This document shows, one piece after another, positions 1 to 12,879 of a DNA stretch of 64,000 nucleotides (positions are counted from its first letter, which is position 1; each line of letters starts with the position of its first letter). The translations under genes were made by a program, and so were the position numbers. The stretch spans positions 23,496,026 to 23,560,025 of the forward strand of contig NC_040016.1 of assembly GCF_000972845.2 (NCBI RefSeq). The letters are read 5' to 3'. This DNA is from Larimichthys crocea. Its lineage: Eukaryota > Chordata > Actinopteri > Sciaenidae. The notes beneath the pieces are model-generated. The model searched no databases, was not told where the DNA came from, and was given only the letters and a program-made list of their open reading frames with translations.

Positions 1-2771
1 ATGACAGTATTTTAAATAATTCCACTCAAATAACTGCATTATCATGCGAACTCCTCCTTACACAGACGTTTTTTTCACAATTGTTTTTTTCTAGCAGAGT
101 TACACTTCTAAGGTCACTTCTTTTTCACTTTCCACATACAGTGTAGCTTTTATAACACATATCCAACATACTTTACCTACATGTAGACAATCAATTGCAG
201 AATTTCGATGGCGGTCCACTGAACTGGATGCTTAATGTTAAATGCAAAGGTACACACAGTGGCTGGTGGTGAGGTGATCCCTTCAGGAAGCAACTGTCTC
301 ATAGATATTCATATTCATATGCAATTGCATCAGTTTCTAGATTAGAGATGTAGCTGAGTGCCAACATTCTGTGCCAAAACAGTACAGAAATATGAGATGT
401 ATAGATTAGTTTTTGATGGAGTTGGTCTCGAGTGTGTTTGCATGAGCCACGCTGAAGAAAACTGATTGGCAATGGCTTGTTTGAGTCTGGGGTAAAAAAA
501 TTGTGTTGCAGCCTAAATAGAGAAGATGGTGTCATGTTCTTTATTATAATGGGGAAAAATCAGGTCACTTCCTGTCTGACACCTCTAGTCCAGCCACAAA
601 AAACAAGTCTGTAGTGTCTAACAATACTCCACCATGAAGTTGACAATGCCCATAATGCAATGAATTCAGTAACATTTCAGTCTTACAATCTGAATTGCTT
701 GATTTCCTCCAGGTTTTGTGACAAAAGTAAAAATGTTTTAATCCCCAGATATGCGACCTGTGCTTTTATTATGGGGACATAAGATTAAGGAGCTAACAGT
801 GCTACCAGGTTACAGGGTGTATGTATGTGCATCACTAGAAATGGCTGAATGAACTCACTCAGACTCACTGGTAACTCTGGGCGGCTTTCAACTTGAGAGA
901 GCTGAAGACAGACAGGAAGGCAGGCAAGAGAGGGTGAATGAACACACGCAAAGGAAACGTCTGTGACCACAGGGTTGGAACTGGTAGTTGCAGGAAGGAC
1001 TCACCCTGTGTGTGGGAAGCCCACCAGTTTTGTGTGAAAGATTCAAGAGATTCAGGGAAGCAAAATATTAAATAAAGGTAACATTACATTTGACCCAATT
1101 AAATGTATGGAAAACTAAAGGTTGCATATGAGTGTAATTGAGAGTGAAGTTGATAGTGATGGGAGTAATGTAGGGGTTGGAGGTTTGAGTGAAAACAACA
1201 TCATAGTGACTTCAGAAGGAGAGTTTTCAGCTTTTTAAAAAGGATGGAGAGGCTACACTTTATCAGTTGTCAAAGGATCAGAATATGGTCAGTGGGGGGC
1301 CCTGAGCCTCAAGCCTGCCTGAGCACCACCCCTCACTGTGCCACACAACCATTGGTGGTTGATATCAGAATTTAGATGGTATGGAATGAAGGCCTTCCTT
1401 ATTTTAGAGTCCAGAAGCATGTCAAAGTTTCTCTGTAGGGTTATGACTCTGTCCATTAATCGAACTCAGTGACATATGTTACATATGGCCTCATCCTTCT
1501 CCATTTCTTTCTCTAGATTAATTTCTTCTGCAGCTCTGTTCATTGCCCCTCTACATGGGCCCGCCCCTCACCTATTCAGTCTTTCTTCTGAACTGAATGT
1601 TGAATCGTAGAAATGTGTCATGAATTTGTCATTAAGAGTGCAAACATCTCACCAACAATGTAGTTAATCAGTAAATCTCTACTTGTAGGTGTGTCCTGAG
1701 CTAAATTATATAGAAATATTTCATAATTTTAAGATGGTTAAGACATCTGGAGCGTTCCTTGTGCTACAGGGCACACCTAAGTGGGAGCCATTGTGAACTG
1801 GATGAACTGGAATGGGGGGTGAGTTTGCAAGTCTTTTAGTCTTCCATTCCATCCATCCACAGCTTTCTGTGTTTTTTGGTTGTTTAGTTTTTAGGTGCTA
1901 AAGTAATTTGTCTGGGGCCATTTCATCTTCATTGTTCAGTTGTCCAGTGATTACTCAGAAAGTGGCTCCATAAACTTTAACAGAAGCAGGGCTTGAGCTG
2001 CAGACAAAAGAAAGGCAGGCAAAGAAAGATAAGGTAACCTCATTTACATTACCTGCAATATCACTGAGTAAGAGCACTGGTTACTATTAAATTGGAAATA
2101 ATTAAATGTATCTTTGTAATCATTTTAGGAACATGATTTGAGTGTCTGTCTTGCTGTTTCCAATAATCTGTGTAATAACATATCCCTAAGGCTACCTACT
2201 ACCTGGGTGATCTACTTGACAAATGACAACATTGTTCAACACAAGGCCCCCCCCACTAGCCTATTTTGTGTGTCTGGAGCTTTCAACTACGACTCTTGAA
2301 CCTCCCTTAGGTTTGCTCAGTTTGTTTATGAAGATGCTTTTCAGGAAACAAAAAGGACCTTGCATTCAGAACTTTGAGAATGACCTTCCTGCTTAGTAAA
2401 GCGATGTGTAGATTTAAAAGTAGTAGTCATTTGGGTTGTCTCTATTGCGTCTTGCAAACCAGAGGCAAATTGTAAAAATGGCTGCAGTAATAGTATCTGG
2501 AATCGTATTTTAGTGTTAATTAGGTTACAAGTTGGACAGGGATATGGAGCACTTTTTGCCCAAAATGGCTCATTGTGAGTCTTAAACTTCTAAACATAAC
2601 ACTGCGATGCAAAACCAATCTCATTTAAAACATAATTGCAAATCATATCATGACCTGAAAAAAACAACCACAGAGAAGTTGAAGTGAGCACAGGTTCTAA
2701 AACAGGGTAGTGACAGAAAGAAGACTGTAAAGGGACGTGTGGTGAACAGTGATCCCTCACCTTGTATGAAT

Positions 2772-2870
2772 TCACACATTCATGTATGTGGGGCGAGTTG
2801 GGGAAGTCAGGAGGAAGGGGGAGGGTGCCAGGCTGGTTTGGGGAGGTAGGGGAACTTGGGGCACACGGGG
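2772..2870 (-). pseudogene. Degraded copy a of plekha6 e17
   Basis: Matches 20570-20667 with extra Gs and lost bases that break the frame. It is the first of two e17-like copies inside the noisy segment, so the C-terminal exon appears three times in the window. Confidence 0.75.
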
Positions 2871-3259
2871 CTGGAGGAGATGGGGGAAGCAAGAGGGCAG
2901 AAAATGGAAAGAAAAACAAGGAGTGAACCAATCAAAGGGGAGAAGTAACAGTGAGGAGAGTCAAATGAAAGGAGGGGTTTCTCCTGCAGACATGACTGGG
3001 AAAAATCCAGACATCTGTGGACTTTCCAAGGTAAAGAAATGTGATCACCATGTAACCTTTAATATGGACGATTTTTAGCCTTCAAAAAGGGGGGACATGT
3101 TATTAAAACAGGTATGTAGCTCTAAACATAGTTTGTAAACTGTTCATATGTTTTTGTAAACTTTAAATTTGAGCGCAAACTTGGATGGTACATCGATACA
3201 AAGCGGAACATCTTCATTTTCTGAAACAACTGCTGGGTGACTTTGTGCATTCATAAAAA

Positions 3260-3488
3260 AGGGGGGTCCTTCAACTTCTGCCCCCCCACATTAAAAAAAA
3301 AACAAAAAAATTAAGATTCGCCACCCCGGGTGTTACCCGAAACACCGGCAGAAGTTGCCAAAAAAAAAGGAAAAAAAGGTAACACAGAAAAAAGAGAACC
3401 CGGGGGCGCCGAAGTAAGCAGAGAAGGAAAAGCCCAACACCCAGTTGGTCTTGGTCGGGGGCGAAAAACAAAAAAAACCCCCCCCCAC

Positions 3489-3534
<46 letters not shown>

Positions 3535-3555
3535 AGCAAAAAACCCCAGCCTCGT
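3260..3555. other. Low-complexity junction between the two e17 copies
   Basis: Contains an unbroken run of 41 A (3490-3530), C runs and an odd GC-rich piece absent from the good copy. Long open frames here (Lys-rich or Phe-rich) are homopolymer products. It marks a misjoined consensus rather than biology. Confidence 0.7.
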
Positions 3556-3801
3556 GTCTTAGTAAAACGATGTTTAGATTGACAAGGAGGTATTTCATTA
3601 GTTGCGCTATTGGCTTCTTGCAAACCAGAGGCAAAAGTGTGAAAAAATGGCTGCAGTAATAAGTAATCTGAATCTTTTTAGTTTAAATTATGTTACAAGT
3701 TTGACATGATTGGAGCACTTTGCCCAAAAATGGCTCATTGTGATCTTAAACTTCTAAACATAAGCACTGCGATCAAACCAATCTCATTTAAAAAAACAAA
3801 T

Positions 3802-3827
3802 GGGGGGGGGGGGGGGGGGGGGGGGGG
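3802..3827. other. 26-base G run, probable artefact
   Basis: The good copy has only aaacataatgcatcat at this point (about 20445-20459). A pure G run of this length with no counterpart is typical of failed base calling. Confidence 0.75.
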
Positions 3828-3948
3828 CATCATATCATGAACCTGAAAAACAACCACGAGAAAGTGAAGTTGAGCACAGGTTGCTAAACAGGGTAGGACA
3901 AAGAAGACTGTAGGGACGTGTGGTGAACAGTGACTCACCTTGTCTGAT

Positions 3949-4045
3949 TCAACATTCATGATGTGGGCAGAGTTGGGGAGTCCAGCAGAGGAAGGGGGAG
4001 GTGCCAGGCTGGTTGGGGAGGTAGGGGAACTTGGGGCACACTGGG
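3949..4045 (-). pseudogene. Degraded copy b of plekha6 e17
   Basis: Matches 20570-20667. One lost base turns the stop into sense, so the frame runs on past MNV into the 3' flank. Confidence 0.75.
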
Positions 4046-6300
4046 CTGGAGTGAGATGGGGAAGCAGAGGCATAAAAGGGAAAGAAAAACAAGGAGTGGA
4101 AACCAACAAGGGGAGAAGTACAGTGAGATGAAGTCCAATGAAGAGGAGGGGTTTTTCTTCTTGCAGACATGACTGGGAAAATCCAGACAATCTGTGGACT
4201 TTCAAGGTAAAGAATTCTGATCACATGTAAATTATATTAGGGAACTTTTTTAGCTTCAAAAAGGGGGACATTAAGGAAACCAGGGATGTATCTCTAAACC
4301 ATAGTTTTGTAAACTTGTGTCATGATTTTGAACTGTTAAATGCTGAGCAGCAAAACTTGTGTACAAATCGATACAAGCAGCGAACATTTTCATTTCTGAA
4401 GGGCAAACGCTGTTTTGTACATTTTGTGCTTCATAAAAGGGGGGTCTTCAACTTCTGACCCATCAAGCTTTGGTTGAAGCCTGTTTTTTTTGAAATTTAT
4501 ATAAAATAAATAAGATTAATGCAGTAGAGTTGAGAAGGTCAAGGTTTGGTGTGGTCCCATGGGATCTTCTAAGTATAGCTGGCTAGCGGGTCGACTGTCG
4601 TGTGATTGGACAGAACCTAACCAAGTAAGGTTAGGTACCAACCAACCAAGCAGTTTTACTCAGGCTGATTGGCCACAATGTTAAAGGTCCCGCCCCTTGC
4701 TTCGAATAAAGGTCAGTGCATACAACGTAAAAATTCAGTAAGCATATTTAAAGTCTATGTGGCAGGTACACGACGCTCCCCTGCATCAGTGGTTCTGCTG
4801 CACAGGTCTGAAGCAATCAGGCTTTCAGGCTGGAAGTGAATGCACAAAATTGCAAAACAGAGTTTCCAGCCTGACACTGAGATACTGCAAGTATGGTTTA
4901 TGTGAGCTTGCAGCATAAAATGCATGATACATTTATAAAAGGTACAGTTTTGTTACAAGTTTTGGAGATAGATTACATTATTCCATAAATTAGGAAATGT
5001 TTAGATTTTCACTGGATTAGTAAAAAAAAGTTGCAACCGGAAAAGTCTGTGGTCGTGTTATAATTGTTGAATGGACAGGATGAAGCATGATGGAGCTATG
5101 TATCTATAAACTGGCACAAAGGCCAGTGAAAGAAAAAGAAAGATAAAGAAAAGCCTGATGACATGATCATAGAATACAGAACACACAGTTGTTTATGTGA
5201 GTGTTGATTCCTGGGAAAATTTGTATTTTTTCCACTTTAATGTGTTGTGTTAATGTTTTACGGTGCACTATGGAACAATGGACAAATGATGAATGGTATA
5301 TTGTCTTGTAAAAACAAAGGCACATGTTGCAATTAATGCATGGCTTAACCTTATTAAATCAATCATCCTTGTTTACCCATTTCTAGAAACCCCCCATGGA
5401 TGTGTGAATGGCACTTCCCTGGACTGACTGATGGGAAATAACATTTTATTCTTTCTGCGCTATTTTAATGTCTTTAATGAAATAACATATCTATTTTTTT
5501 TGACATAGATTTGTGCTCTTCGGGGGAAACTGTACCTAAACTGAATGTCAAAATGTATGAACATGAAATACTAAAATAGCGATTTGCTCTGGTGTAGATA
5601 CATTAGCATAGATAGTAATAATTTGTCAATGAAGGTGTTGTAATATGACATGAAGGATAACATGCTAAAATGCAACAATGAAATAGGACAGCATAGGCTA
5701 AAGGTAAAATAATAAATAAATAAATAATAAAATAAGGCAATCAGAACATCAAACAGACAATCTAAGAGGATTCCATGCTGTCTTGTTAATTTGCAACCCA
5801 ATTGGTGTGCTTGTTTTGCGTAATATTACAGGCAAATTCGTCTATAAAGGGACCAGAGAGGAACAAGCAACTGTGCGTGCCACACCTTACACTGAAAAAT
5901 GTCCTATTTTAACCCCTGCTAAATGCGACCGTATAAGGGTGATGTGATCCCCGAACTGCATAAATGTTTAACCTTGCCCTGCATTACAGAAACTTCTTTT
6001 CCAAATATGAGGGTTGCAATGTGGTGAACACCCGATATATGCCACCAATGAGAAACTGGTAACACTGTTTTTTTCTATTTTAACAGATTCCAGATTTTTG
6101 TGTTAGGGTTTTTTTAAATCAGATTAGATTTCTGAATATAAATTGGGTAAATCATGAAGGTGTGGGGTAGAAATATATATGAAGTAGTGGTTGAAAGGGA
6201 GTACTGTGGCTTGTTGTGTGATCACATGTGGCAGTTTATTGGAAGAGAGTTAGTGATGTGAAGATGCTGATAGTGGCACCCATGTGTAGAGAGGCCTCAC

Positions 6301-6472
6301 CAGAGAGAAGACGGCTGCGGCGAGAGACCGCCTAGCAGCCAGAGCACAGGATAGCTCAATGCGCTTCTCCTGCTCTTGCAGCTGCTGCCTGGGAACTGGC
6401 TGGAGCTCTTCCACCACCAACCACCAACCCTCCACCCGGAGGCCGTCAGGAGAGGAACCATGTTCTGGCAAA
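6301..6472 (-). pseudogene. Degraded copy of plekha6 e16
   Basis: Matches 22871-23019 but is 23 bp longer, with a short repeated piece (ccaccaaccaccaaccctccacc), plus several indels. The donor side CTCTCTG/gtgagg is kept. Confidence 0.8.
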
Positions 6473-6667
6473 CTGACAGTGGGAAGAATGAAAGGCAGAG
6501 AAAAAAGGAAAGGTATTGTGATCTGCATCAGAAGGACATCATGTTGCCCAAATTGGGACGCAAATTGGACCAATAGGTTATAGATTTGTAAATGTTTTGA
6601 TACTAGATGAGCAGCAGAAAAAATTGACTGAAAATTGAATAAAGCTAAAGTCTGAGTCAAAAAACTC

Positions 6668-6806
6668 CTTGAATTTGGAATGAGGGTTTTGTGATCCGTT
6701 GCCAGTTTTCTTCTGCTTCTCCTTGTGTTCTCGGGGCTCAAGAGGAGTGTTAGCCTCCACATCCAGGTACGCTCTGGGATCAGAGCGTTTTTCAGGAGCC
6801 ATCAAG
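6668..6806 (-). pseudogene. Degraded copy of plekha6 e15
   Basis: Matches 23206-23339 with at least six indels; the donor GTGAG and the ATG are damaged. Confidence 0.8.
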
Positions 6807-7021
6807 CGACGACAGACATCAGCAGACATAATGCACAAAAATAAACTGGATCCACACACATACTGATATAATATACCTTTCATAAGATTAAAGTGAGCTT
6901 CTATGGCACACAAACCGTTATGTCGTTCAAATTTTGTTTAACAAATGGGTTAAAATCTTATTAGTGAGCACTGCTGAAACATTGACTAAAACTCTTACTC
7001 AAACTTTCTCTCCCTCACTCA

Positions 7022-7031
7022 NNNNNNNNNN
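7022..7031. other. Assembly gap (10 N)
   Basis: Unknown sequence at the right end of the noisy copy 1-7021, next to a CT-rich microsatellite. Confidence 1.
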
Positions 7032-7899
7032 TGCTTCGTAGCAGCAGGAAAGGAGGTTCATTAACTAATTAGCTCAGGTCGGTTTTTTTTGTTTGGTGGT
7101 AGCTTATTTCTGCTGGTCAGCCTGATCTAATGGCTAATCAGCGCTTATGACCGGACCAGGCGGTACCCGAGGTCTGCTGACGTTTCTTTTTCTAGCTTTT
7201 TGACCAATCAGGAGACAGATAGTTTCTGTCGCAGCTCCCTTCCTCGCGTCTTCCTGTTTTTTTCGGGCTCAGTCCACGATGGTACCGAGGACCAGTTCCA
7301 GTATTCAGCTGAGGACCGGGTCCAGAAGGTCGGGTTAATGTGGGGACACTTGCAATGGTTTCTCTGCTCACAGAGTTTTCCTGGTGTTTCTGGTTCAGTA
7401 ATGACAGCTGATGTCAGAGTTATAGCATGCTAACATTAGCGTGTCCAGCTATGGTTAATTAGCATGAAGCTAAGTTCAATGAAGTCGAAGTTAGCATGAA
7501 GCTTAAGTTAACAGAAGCTAAGTTAGCATGAAGCAGTTAGCATGAACAAGTTAGCATGTTTTAATGCACGACTTTAAAACAAAACAACTTTCAGGTATTT
7601 TTCCTGTGAAAAATGGACGACAGCTTACTTCCTTCTTTCCTGCGATCATTTCCTGGCAGCGCTGTCATTCTGTGACCTCAGATTAACGTCTCTAACTCCA
7701 CCTGAACCGTGAACTGTCGAGCGTCGAGGACGGAAGGAGGAGATCTTTGTAAAACAGGAAGTGATCTCAAGTAAAAACAACCTGTAACAAACACCTGAAA
7801 ACAAAGTTAGCATGTGTCCCGCTCGGCCTCACCGTAGTGGGTTTTTCAGGTCTGGCAGGAGACATCTCTCACACTCCCGCCAGGTGGGCTGTTGTGTTC
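7032..7899. other. No gene recognised; short TTAGCATG-type repeat inside
   Basis: Unique-looking sequence. At 7430-7565 a degenerate TTAGCATGAAGC unit repeats about eight times, related to the larger arrays at 58 kb and 63 kb. I see no supported exon. Confidence 0.5.
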
Positions 7900-8330
7900 A
7901 ACGGGGAGGGCGTGACTGTTTGGCCAGCCCCTTGGCTCCGCCCCTCTCCAGGTAGGTGCTCTGGAAACTCCGCCCCATCCCCAGAGCCCCGCCCCGCTCA
8001 CGCTGCCTCCTCCATACGCATCTCTGCTGCGGTTCCCCGGCGCTCATCGACCCTCCCGAGTCGCTCCCTGAGGCGCGGGCGAGCGGGTGGGCGGGTGACG
8101 GTGGGCGTGGCGGGGGCGCGGCGTCACTCCCTGCTGACGCATAGAGCGCGGACGCAGAGCGAGGTGTGTCTCAGCTGGGAGGAAGGCGGCGCCGCAGATG
8201 GACGAACGTGGTGCCGACCGAAGCATGGCGGCCAGACGAGGCCACTGGAGCACGTCTGGAGCGTTATCGAAAGCAGGAGGCGTAGGCCCGGGTTCGTGGA
8301 GGGGCTGAGAGATGATTGTGAATGGTACAG
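7900..8330. promoter_or_regulatory. CpG-rich island, possible promoter or first exon
   Basis: The densest CpG cluster in the window (cgcggcgtc, ggcgggtgacg, gcgcggacgc), in otherwise AT-rich DNA. An ATG at 8198 has a good context (gccgcagATGG) and opens a 30-odd codon frame beginning MDERGADRSMAARRGHW. The plus strand is also open for 202 codons from 7837. No protein family recognised. It could be a promoter with a 5' exon of another gene, or a GC-rich repeat. Confidence 0.35.
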
Positions 8331-8369
8331 AATAAAACACAAAACTAGAAAAATTCTAAAGAAAATTTT

Positions 8370-9262
8370 GATGTGCCTGACCTCTGGCCCCGTCGTTCCC
8401 CAGATTATTCTGCACGCCAGCAAATCAGTACGAAAAGACATTTGAAACATTCATTTTGTTCTATTCATTCAACAGCCATTTTTTAACATGTTTATTCGAC
8501 CACAGAAGCAGCTCAGCGCTTACATGCCCCCCTAGCAATTAGCATTAGCATGTAGCATTAGCATGTTAACGCTGATGTGCTAGCAGTTGCATGAGCCCAT
8601 GTTAAACATAGCATGTTAGCATTAAGCATGTTGCATTAACATGTAACCTTAGCATGTTAGCCATAACATGGTAACTTAGCATGGAGCATTTAGATGTTAG
8701 TAATCAACATGTATTTAATTCACTAGTGGCTCATGTTATTAGCACTAATTTTAGCATTGGGAGCAATTTTTGCAAAATGAGCATGTCTTTACAGTTGTGC
8801 TAACGCTCTGCTGTCTCTGTTGCCCATTACACAGACCAGGGTCAAATTAGTGACAGAACTACTAAATGGGCGCCGCTCGGTTCCTGTTGGCCCCCCTCCC
8901 CCCCTTCCCCTCCTCTTCACGCAGGACTGGGTTGCTAAGCAAAACCAGGATCCAACTGTAATCAGTGGAGGAGTTACTGCACCTGTTTAGATTCACTTCG
9001 AGACTGAGAGAAAATGCTCTGGAGACCTCCGCTCAGAACAGGAAAGGTTTCTGACCATAACCTTTTATCTTCCATCATTGAACGGCTTAACCTGGAGGCA
9101 CGCAGTACCTTCCTGATCGTTTAACATAGTCGTTTTGTGTCGATAAATTGAAAAATTGGACCCTCAGGAGCAAGAGAGAGGAAACGTTACTTTCTGCCTT
9201 CCCCCAGAAATAGTCCCTTCCTTTTTTAACATGAGGCGATGAGGCTGTTTGGCGGGAGTAGT
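8370..9262 (+). repeat. Short member of the 'gtgcctgac...ttaacatg' composite repeat
   Basis: Starts with gtgcctgacctctggccc, has a core of TTAGCATG words (8530-8800) and a tail with ttcctgatcg and tttttaacatgaggc. The same three parts in the same order make up 57864-60480. Probably a dispersed non-autonomous element with an internal minisatellite. Confidence 0.55.
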
Positions 9263-9611
9263 CCGATCAATGAGCGCGTCGGAACCAAAACTTAAACAGA
9301 CATGGCTCAACAGTGTTATGCCGGCGTAAGAATAATAGAAGAAGATAGCGGGTGGATAAACATATAGTGTTGCGCTTCAGGCACACTCATCAAATGTCCC
9401 AAGCAGAGAGGAAGCTCATGTCGTGCGATCATCGGGTTCAGATCCAGCGCCCCCTGCCTTGCCGAACCGAGACACAACATGTCGTCGCACATCACTGCTT
9501 TCATTTCCAGCCTGGTTTCCACCGTCTCTTTCTGATCCACCAAGCTGCTCGTGTTGTTCATATCCTGCCTTCATGACAAGAGAACTTGGCATTCCAGCTG
9601 CTCACAACCCC

Positions 9612-9765
9612 ACACACCACACACACACACCACACCCACACAACACACACACCCCACACACAACCATCACACACCCACCCCACACACACACACACACAGA
9701 CTACATCACATAGACAACAACACAACACACAACACACCACCACGACACACCAACACATGACACAC
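9612..9765. repeat. CA-rich simple repeat
   Basis: Irregular CACACA/CACCA sequence. It gives long His/Thr- or Cys/Val-rich open frames with no biological meaning. Confidence 0.9.
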
Positions 9766-11930
9766 GCATCTTTTCCTTTCTTTCACAAACCCCACCACAC
9801 AGACACAACATCAAGCTACAGCACACCACACACTTTACCCCTCAAAAAACCACTTTTCCTCTACGTTCTTGGTTACCACGTCCCTTTATGTTTCGAACAT
9901 TTGCCGATGAATAACTTCACCGCAGCCACTTCTGTACCAATCAGCGGAGGCTCCCTCCCTCATGTCACTTCTGTGTCTCATTGTCGACTTTCTTGTGGCA
10001 AAAAGAGTTGAACTTGCGCTGAGTAGTTCAGTTTCTGTCTCAACTTTACTGCTCTTGTTTGAGACCTTGACCTTGGTCGTCCTGCAGAGCAGGTGGCAGG
10101 AGGTCGACAGCCAGCTCAAAGACGAGGATCATTTTTTTTTTCTTTTTTCTTCTTTTTTTTTTTTCTATGTTTTTTTTTCCCCTTTTTTTTTTTTTTCTTT
10201 TTTTTTTTTTCACAATACAAATCTGAAAGAAAAGATGTTAAGAGACGAAACGAGTTAAGACCTGATAACATGATTCAAGTTTTCTATATTAACATACTGA
10301 CCAGTAACAGCGTAAGCGCCTGTCTCTCGCCGTTAACGTGAACCCTTTGGCACGAGTCTGTAACGTTCGACTTGTTTTTGCGACGGCTCGACTTCAGGCT
10401 GATGAATCAAACTCAGGTGAGTGAACTTCAGTTGAAATGAGCTTCACAACTGACCTGAGTGACGAGTACAACGAGTCCTCTCCACGTTCAGGATGCTGAT
10501 GCTCGCTTCAGCTCTGGACGGTTAGCAGTCGTTGTTCTTTCTGCCTATCAGGACTTCAGGAAGTAAATCTCTTCCCTGTTCGGACGTGATGAGCCGCGAG
10601 GCGTCACGGCAGCTGCAGCAACGCTGTCGCTCCACCAAACAGCTTCAGGTTTCAAGGATTAGAATGGATGTTTGGGTTACATCAGGGATGTGTCCTGTTT
10701 GATTTTATTTTGCATATTTTGTCGTGACTGTAGGAACATTTTAATGGTTCTTTTTGCTCGCCGGGGCTTCTGTATCAATATTCAGAGATGGGAAGGAAAT
10801 GGATTTTCTCAACGTCAGTTCGATCTTCTCGATTATCAACAACCAACCCGCCTATCTGTGAATATGAGAGCGTTGCTGCTATTAGACTCTTAGGTGTTTG
10901 ATGGACTGTAAGTGACTTCTGCTCTAATTATCTCATTAATATGAGCGCTGCTGGGAAACCAAGTTTGTTTTAGAGGGTGAGAATCTGCGGAACGTGCGAA
11001 CGTGGAACTTGTTTCTTCATGAAAATCTGAGATGCTTCATCTGCCTTTAGAATTACTGATTACAAATGGTACGAAGACGTTCCGTTACATGATACACGGT
11101 CAGAGTGGATCCATGTGTGTTATAATTCAGATACACGTGTTCTGACCCATGGTCAACAGGCGAGAACGCTCGCTTGGCTGCTCCGTTATGGGGATGATGA
11201 GGTCCAGAGAAGGTTTTGTTTGAGCTAGCAGAGTCTGCAGAGGAAAGTCACAGGCCCGGGTTTTGAAGAAGCACGCAGCTCAGCACCAAAGACGATACAG
11301 AAGTTCATAAGTGGACCAGTTCACTCATTCATGTTTGTGTGTTTTTGTATTCATGTTTGAGATTTGGTAGTACTTAAAAAGTCCTGATGATGTGAGACAC
11401 TAAAGCTCAGAGTGTTGATCGCGGGCCGTACAACGTCAGTCGAAAGTCTGTCTGGTTTCTTCCGTACACTACCAGGTCTCGTCTGAAGCCAAAACAGACA
11501 ATTCATTCAGTGCAGACAGTCAGCGTCCTCGACCAGCAGTAAATCTGCCCCGAGGCCGGCTCCCGATCCCGGACCGGACGGACCCCCTCGGCTGCCAAGA
11601 AAGACCAAAAGAAAACCTCTGATCGTGCTGGCAGCAACTGAACCTGAAGTCAGAAAGTCGAGATCTGATTTGTTCCATCATTTAAATGTTGGTTTCCGGA
11701 GGCACGGTTAAGGAAAAGAGGAGGCGACAAGAGGACAGGCGGAAAAGCCAAAAACTATTTCAAACAAAAATACAACAGCAAGATTGATCCACAAGTGGGT
11801 GTGTGATGAATGCAGGGGAGGAGGGCTGGACTTGTGTGTTTGAGAGTTGGTATTGTGTCAGTTGTTTCATATTAAAAGAGAACACTTTATAAATGTCGCA
11901 AACCACGATACTGATGAAAGCTCAGGAGTA
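9766..11930. other. No gene recognised; contains a T-rich tract
   Basis: Mixed-composition sequence. A nearly pure T tract with a few C and G lies at 10133-10212. A piece before it, cctgcag/AGCAGGTGGCAG, looks like an acceptor and exon (SRWQEVDSQLKDED) but has no partner. Confidence 0.4.
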
Positions 11931-11945
11931 GTGGTGGGCTTCGTG

Positions 11946-12215
11946 GAGTCTCCTCATGCTCAGTGGGAGCTCCATTCTCTGTAATAGGCCTCCAGTCGGC
12001 TTCATCCTAGGCCTCAGTGGACTCCATTCTCATGCCTCCATTGGAGCTCTCCATCTCATGCCTTATCGTGGGCTCCATCCATGCCTTCCGTGGAGCTCCA
12101 TCTCCATGCCTTCACTGTGGCGCTCCATCTCATGCCTCCACGTGGAGCTCCATTCTCTGCCAAGTGCCATCTCTGCCCTCGTGAGCTCATCTCATGCCTT
12201 CAGGCCTCGAGCTCC
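11946..12215 (+). repeat. Degenerate minisatellite, about 36-40 bp unit
   Basis: Repeated words GGAGCTCCAT and TCATGCCT alternate seven or more times with drifted spacing. A 161-codon open frame across it is explained by the repeat. Confidence 0.65.
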
Positions 12216-12776
12216 TCTGATGCTGTTACCCGGAGCGAGGAGAGAACTTCCTGCTCGGCCATTTGAAGGAGAGCGTTTTGATGACAGCGAGGTTGAGGGA
12301 CAGCGAGAACGAGAGACGCTGCAGTGGACGGCATTGGCGTCCTCTTATATGGTTCATGAATACTCAGTGTTCTTTGATTTCAAGTCCCAAACAGTAAAAT
12401 CTATTTTAAAAAGCTCCCAGGTTATAACCTCTGCTCTATGAACTAAGTCTGTTGATGCTCCCACACTGACTTGTAATTAATATAAATTTATAAATATGTA
12501 TTATAATTATAGATATATATAGATTATAATATAGTAATATGTAATAGAATTGTATATAGAATTCCATACTCCACGTTGTGACAAGCAGTTTGTCATTTAA
12601 AGCTCCTGGTTTGGTTGTTTCTCATATCATCCACTTTGTTGTTTACAATGAGCAGGTGCGAAAGGGCCTCTGTCATTAATACAACATTCGTCCACCGGAG
12701 GAGACTACACTAGACATCACACACCCTTACTACACCACACCACACACACACACATCCAACAGCACACACACCACAC

Positions 12777-12783
12777 AATATAT

Positions 12784-12835
<52 letters not shown>

Positions 12836-12866
12836 ATATATATATATATATATATAATATATATAT
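12777..12866. repeat. AT microsatellite
   Basis: About 90 bp of nearly pure TA dinucleotides, just left of the minisatellite at 12880. Confidence 0.95.
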
Positions 12867-12879
12867 GGACCACACACTC

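Larger units (their letters stand above)
1..7021. repeat. Noisy direct duplicate of 17812-23560 ending at a gap
   Basis: Line-by-line match to the plekha6 3' end region, but with a one-base insertion or deletion every few tens of bases, an internal re-duplication (2395-3260 and 3555-4450 both match about 20215-21065), a 41-A run and a 26-G run. It stops in a CT-rich run at the 10-N gap 7022-7031, where the good copy also has a CT microsatellite. Best explained as unpolished long-read sequence or a poorly built second haplotype, not a genomic duplication. Confidence 0.85.

Noticed and set aside
3271..3634. Phe-rich and Lys-rich open frames
   Set aside because: Produced by A and C homopolymer runs in a faulty consensus.
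9423..10011. His/Thr/Pro open frames over CA repeats
   Set aside because: Simple-repeat artefacts.
10050..10130. Possible exon SRWQEVDSQLKDED after cctgcag
   Set aside because: No donor, no partner exon, and followed by a T-rich tract; too short to assign.
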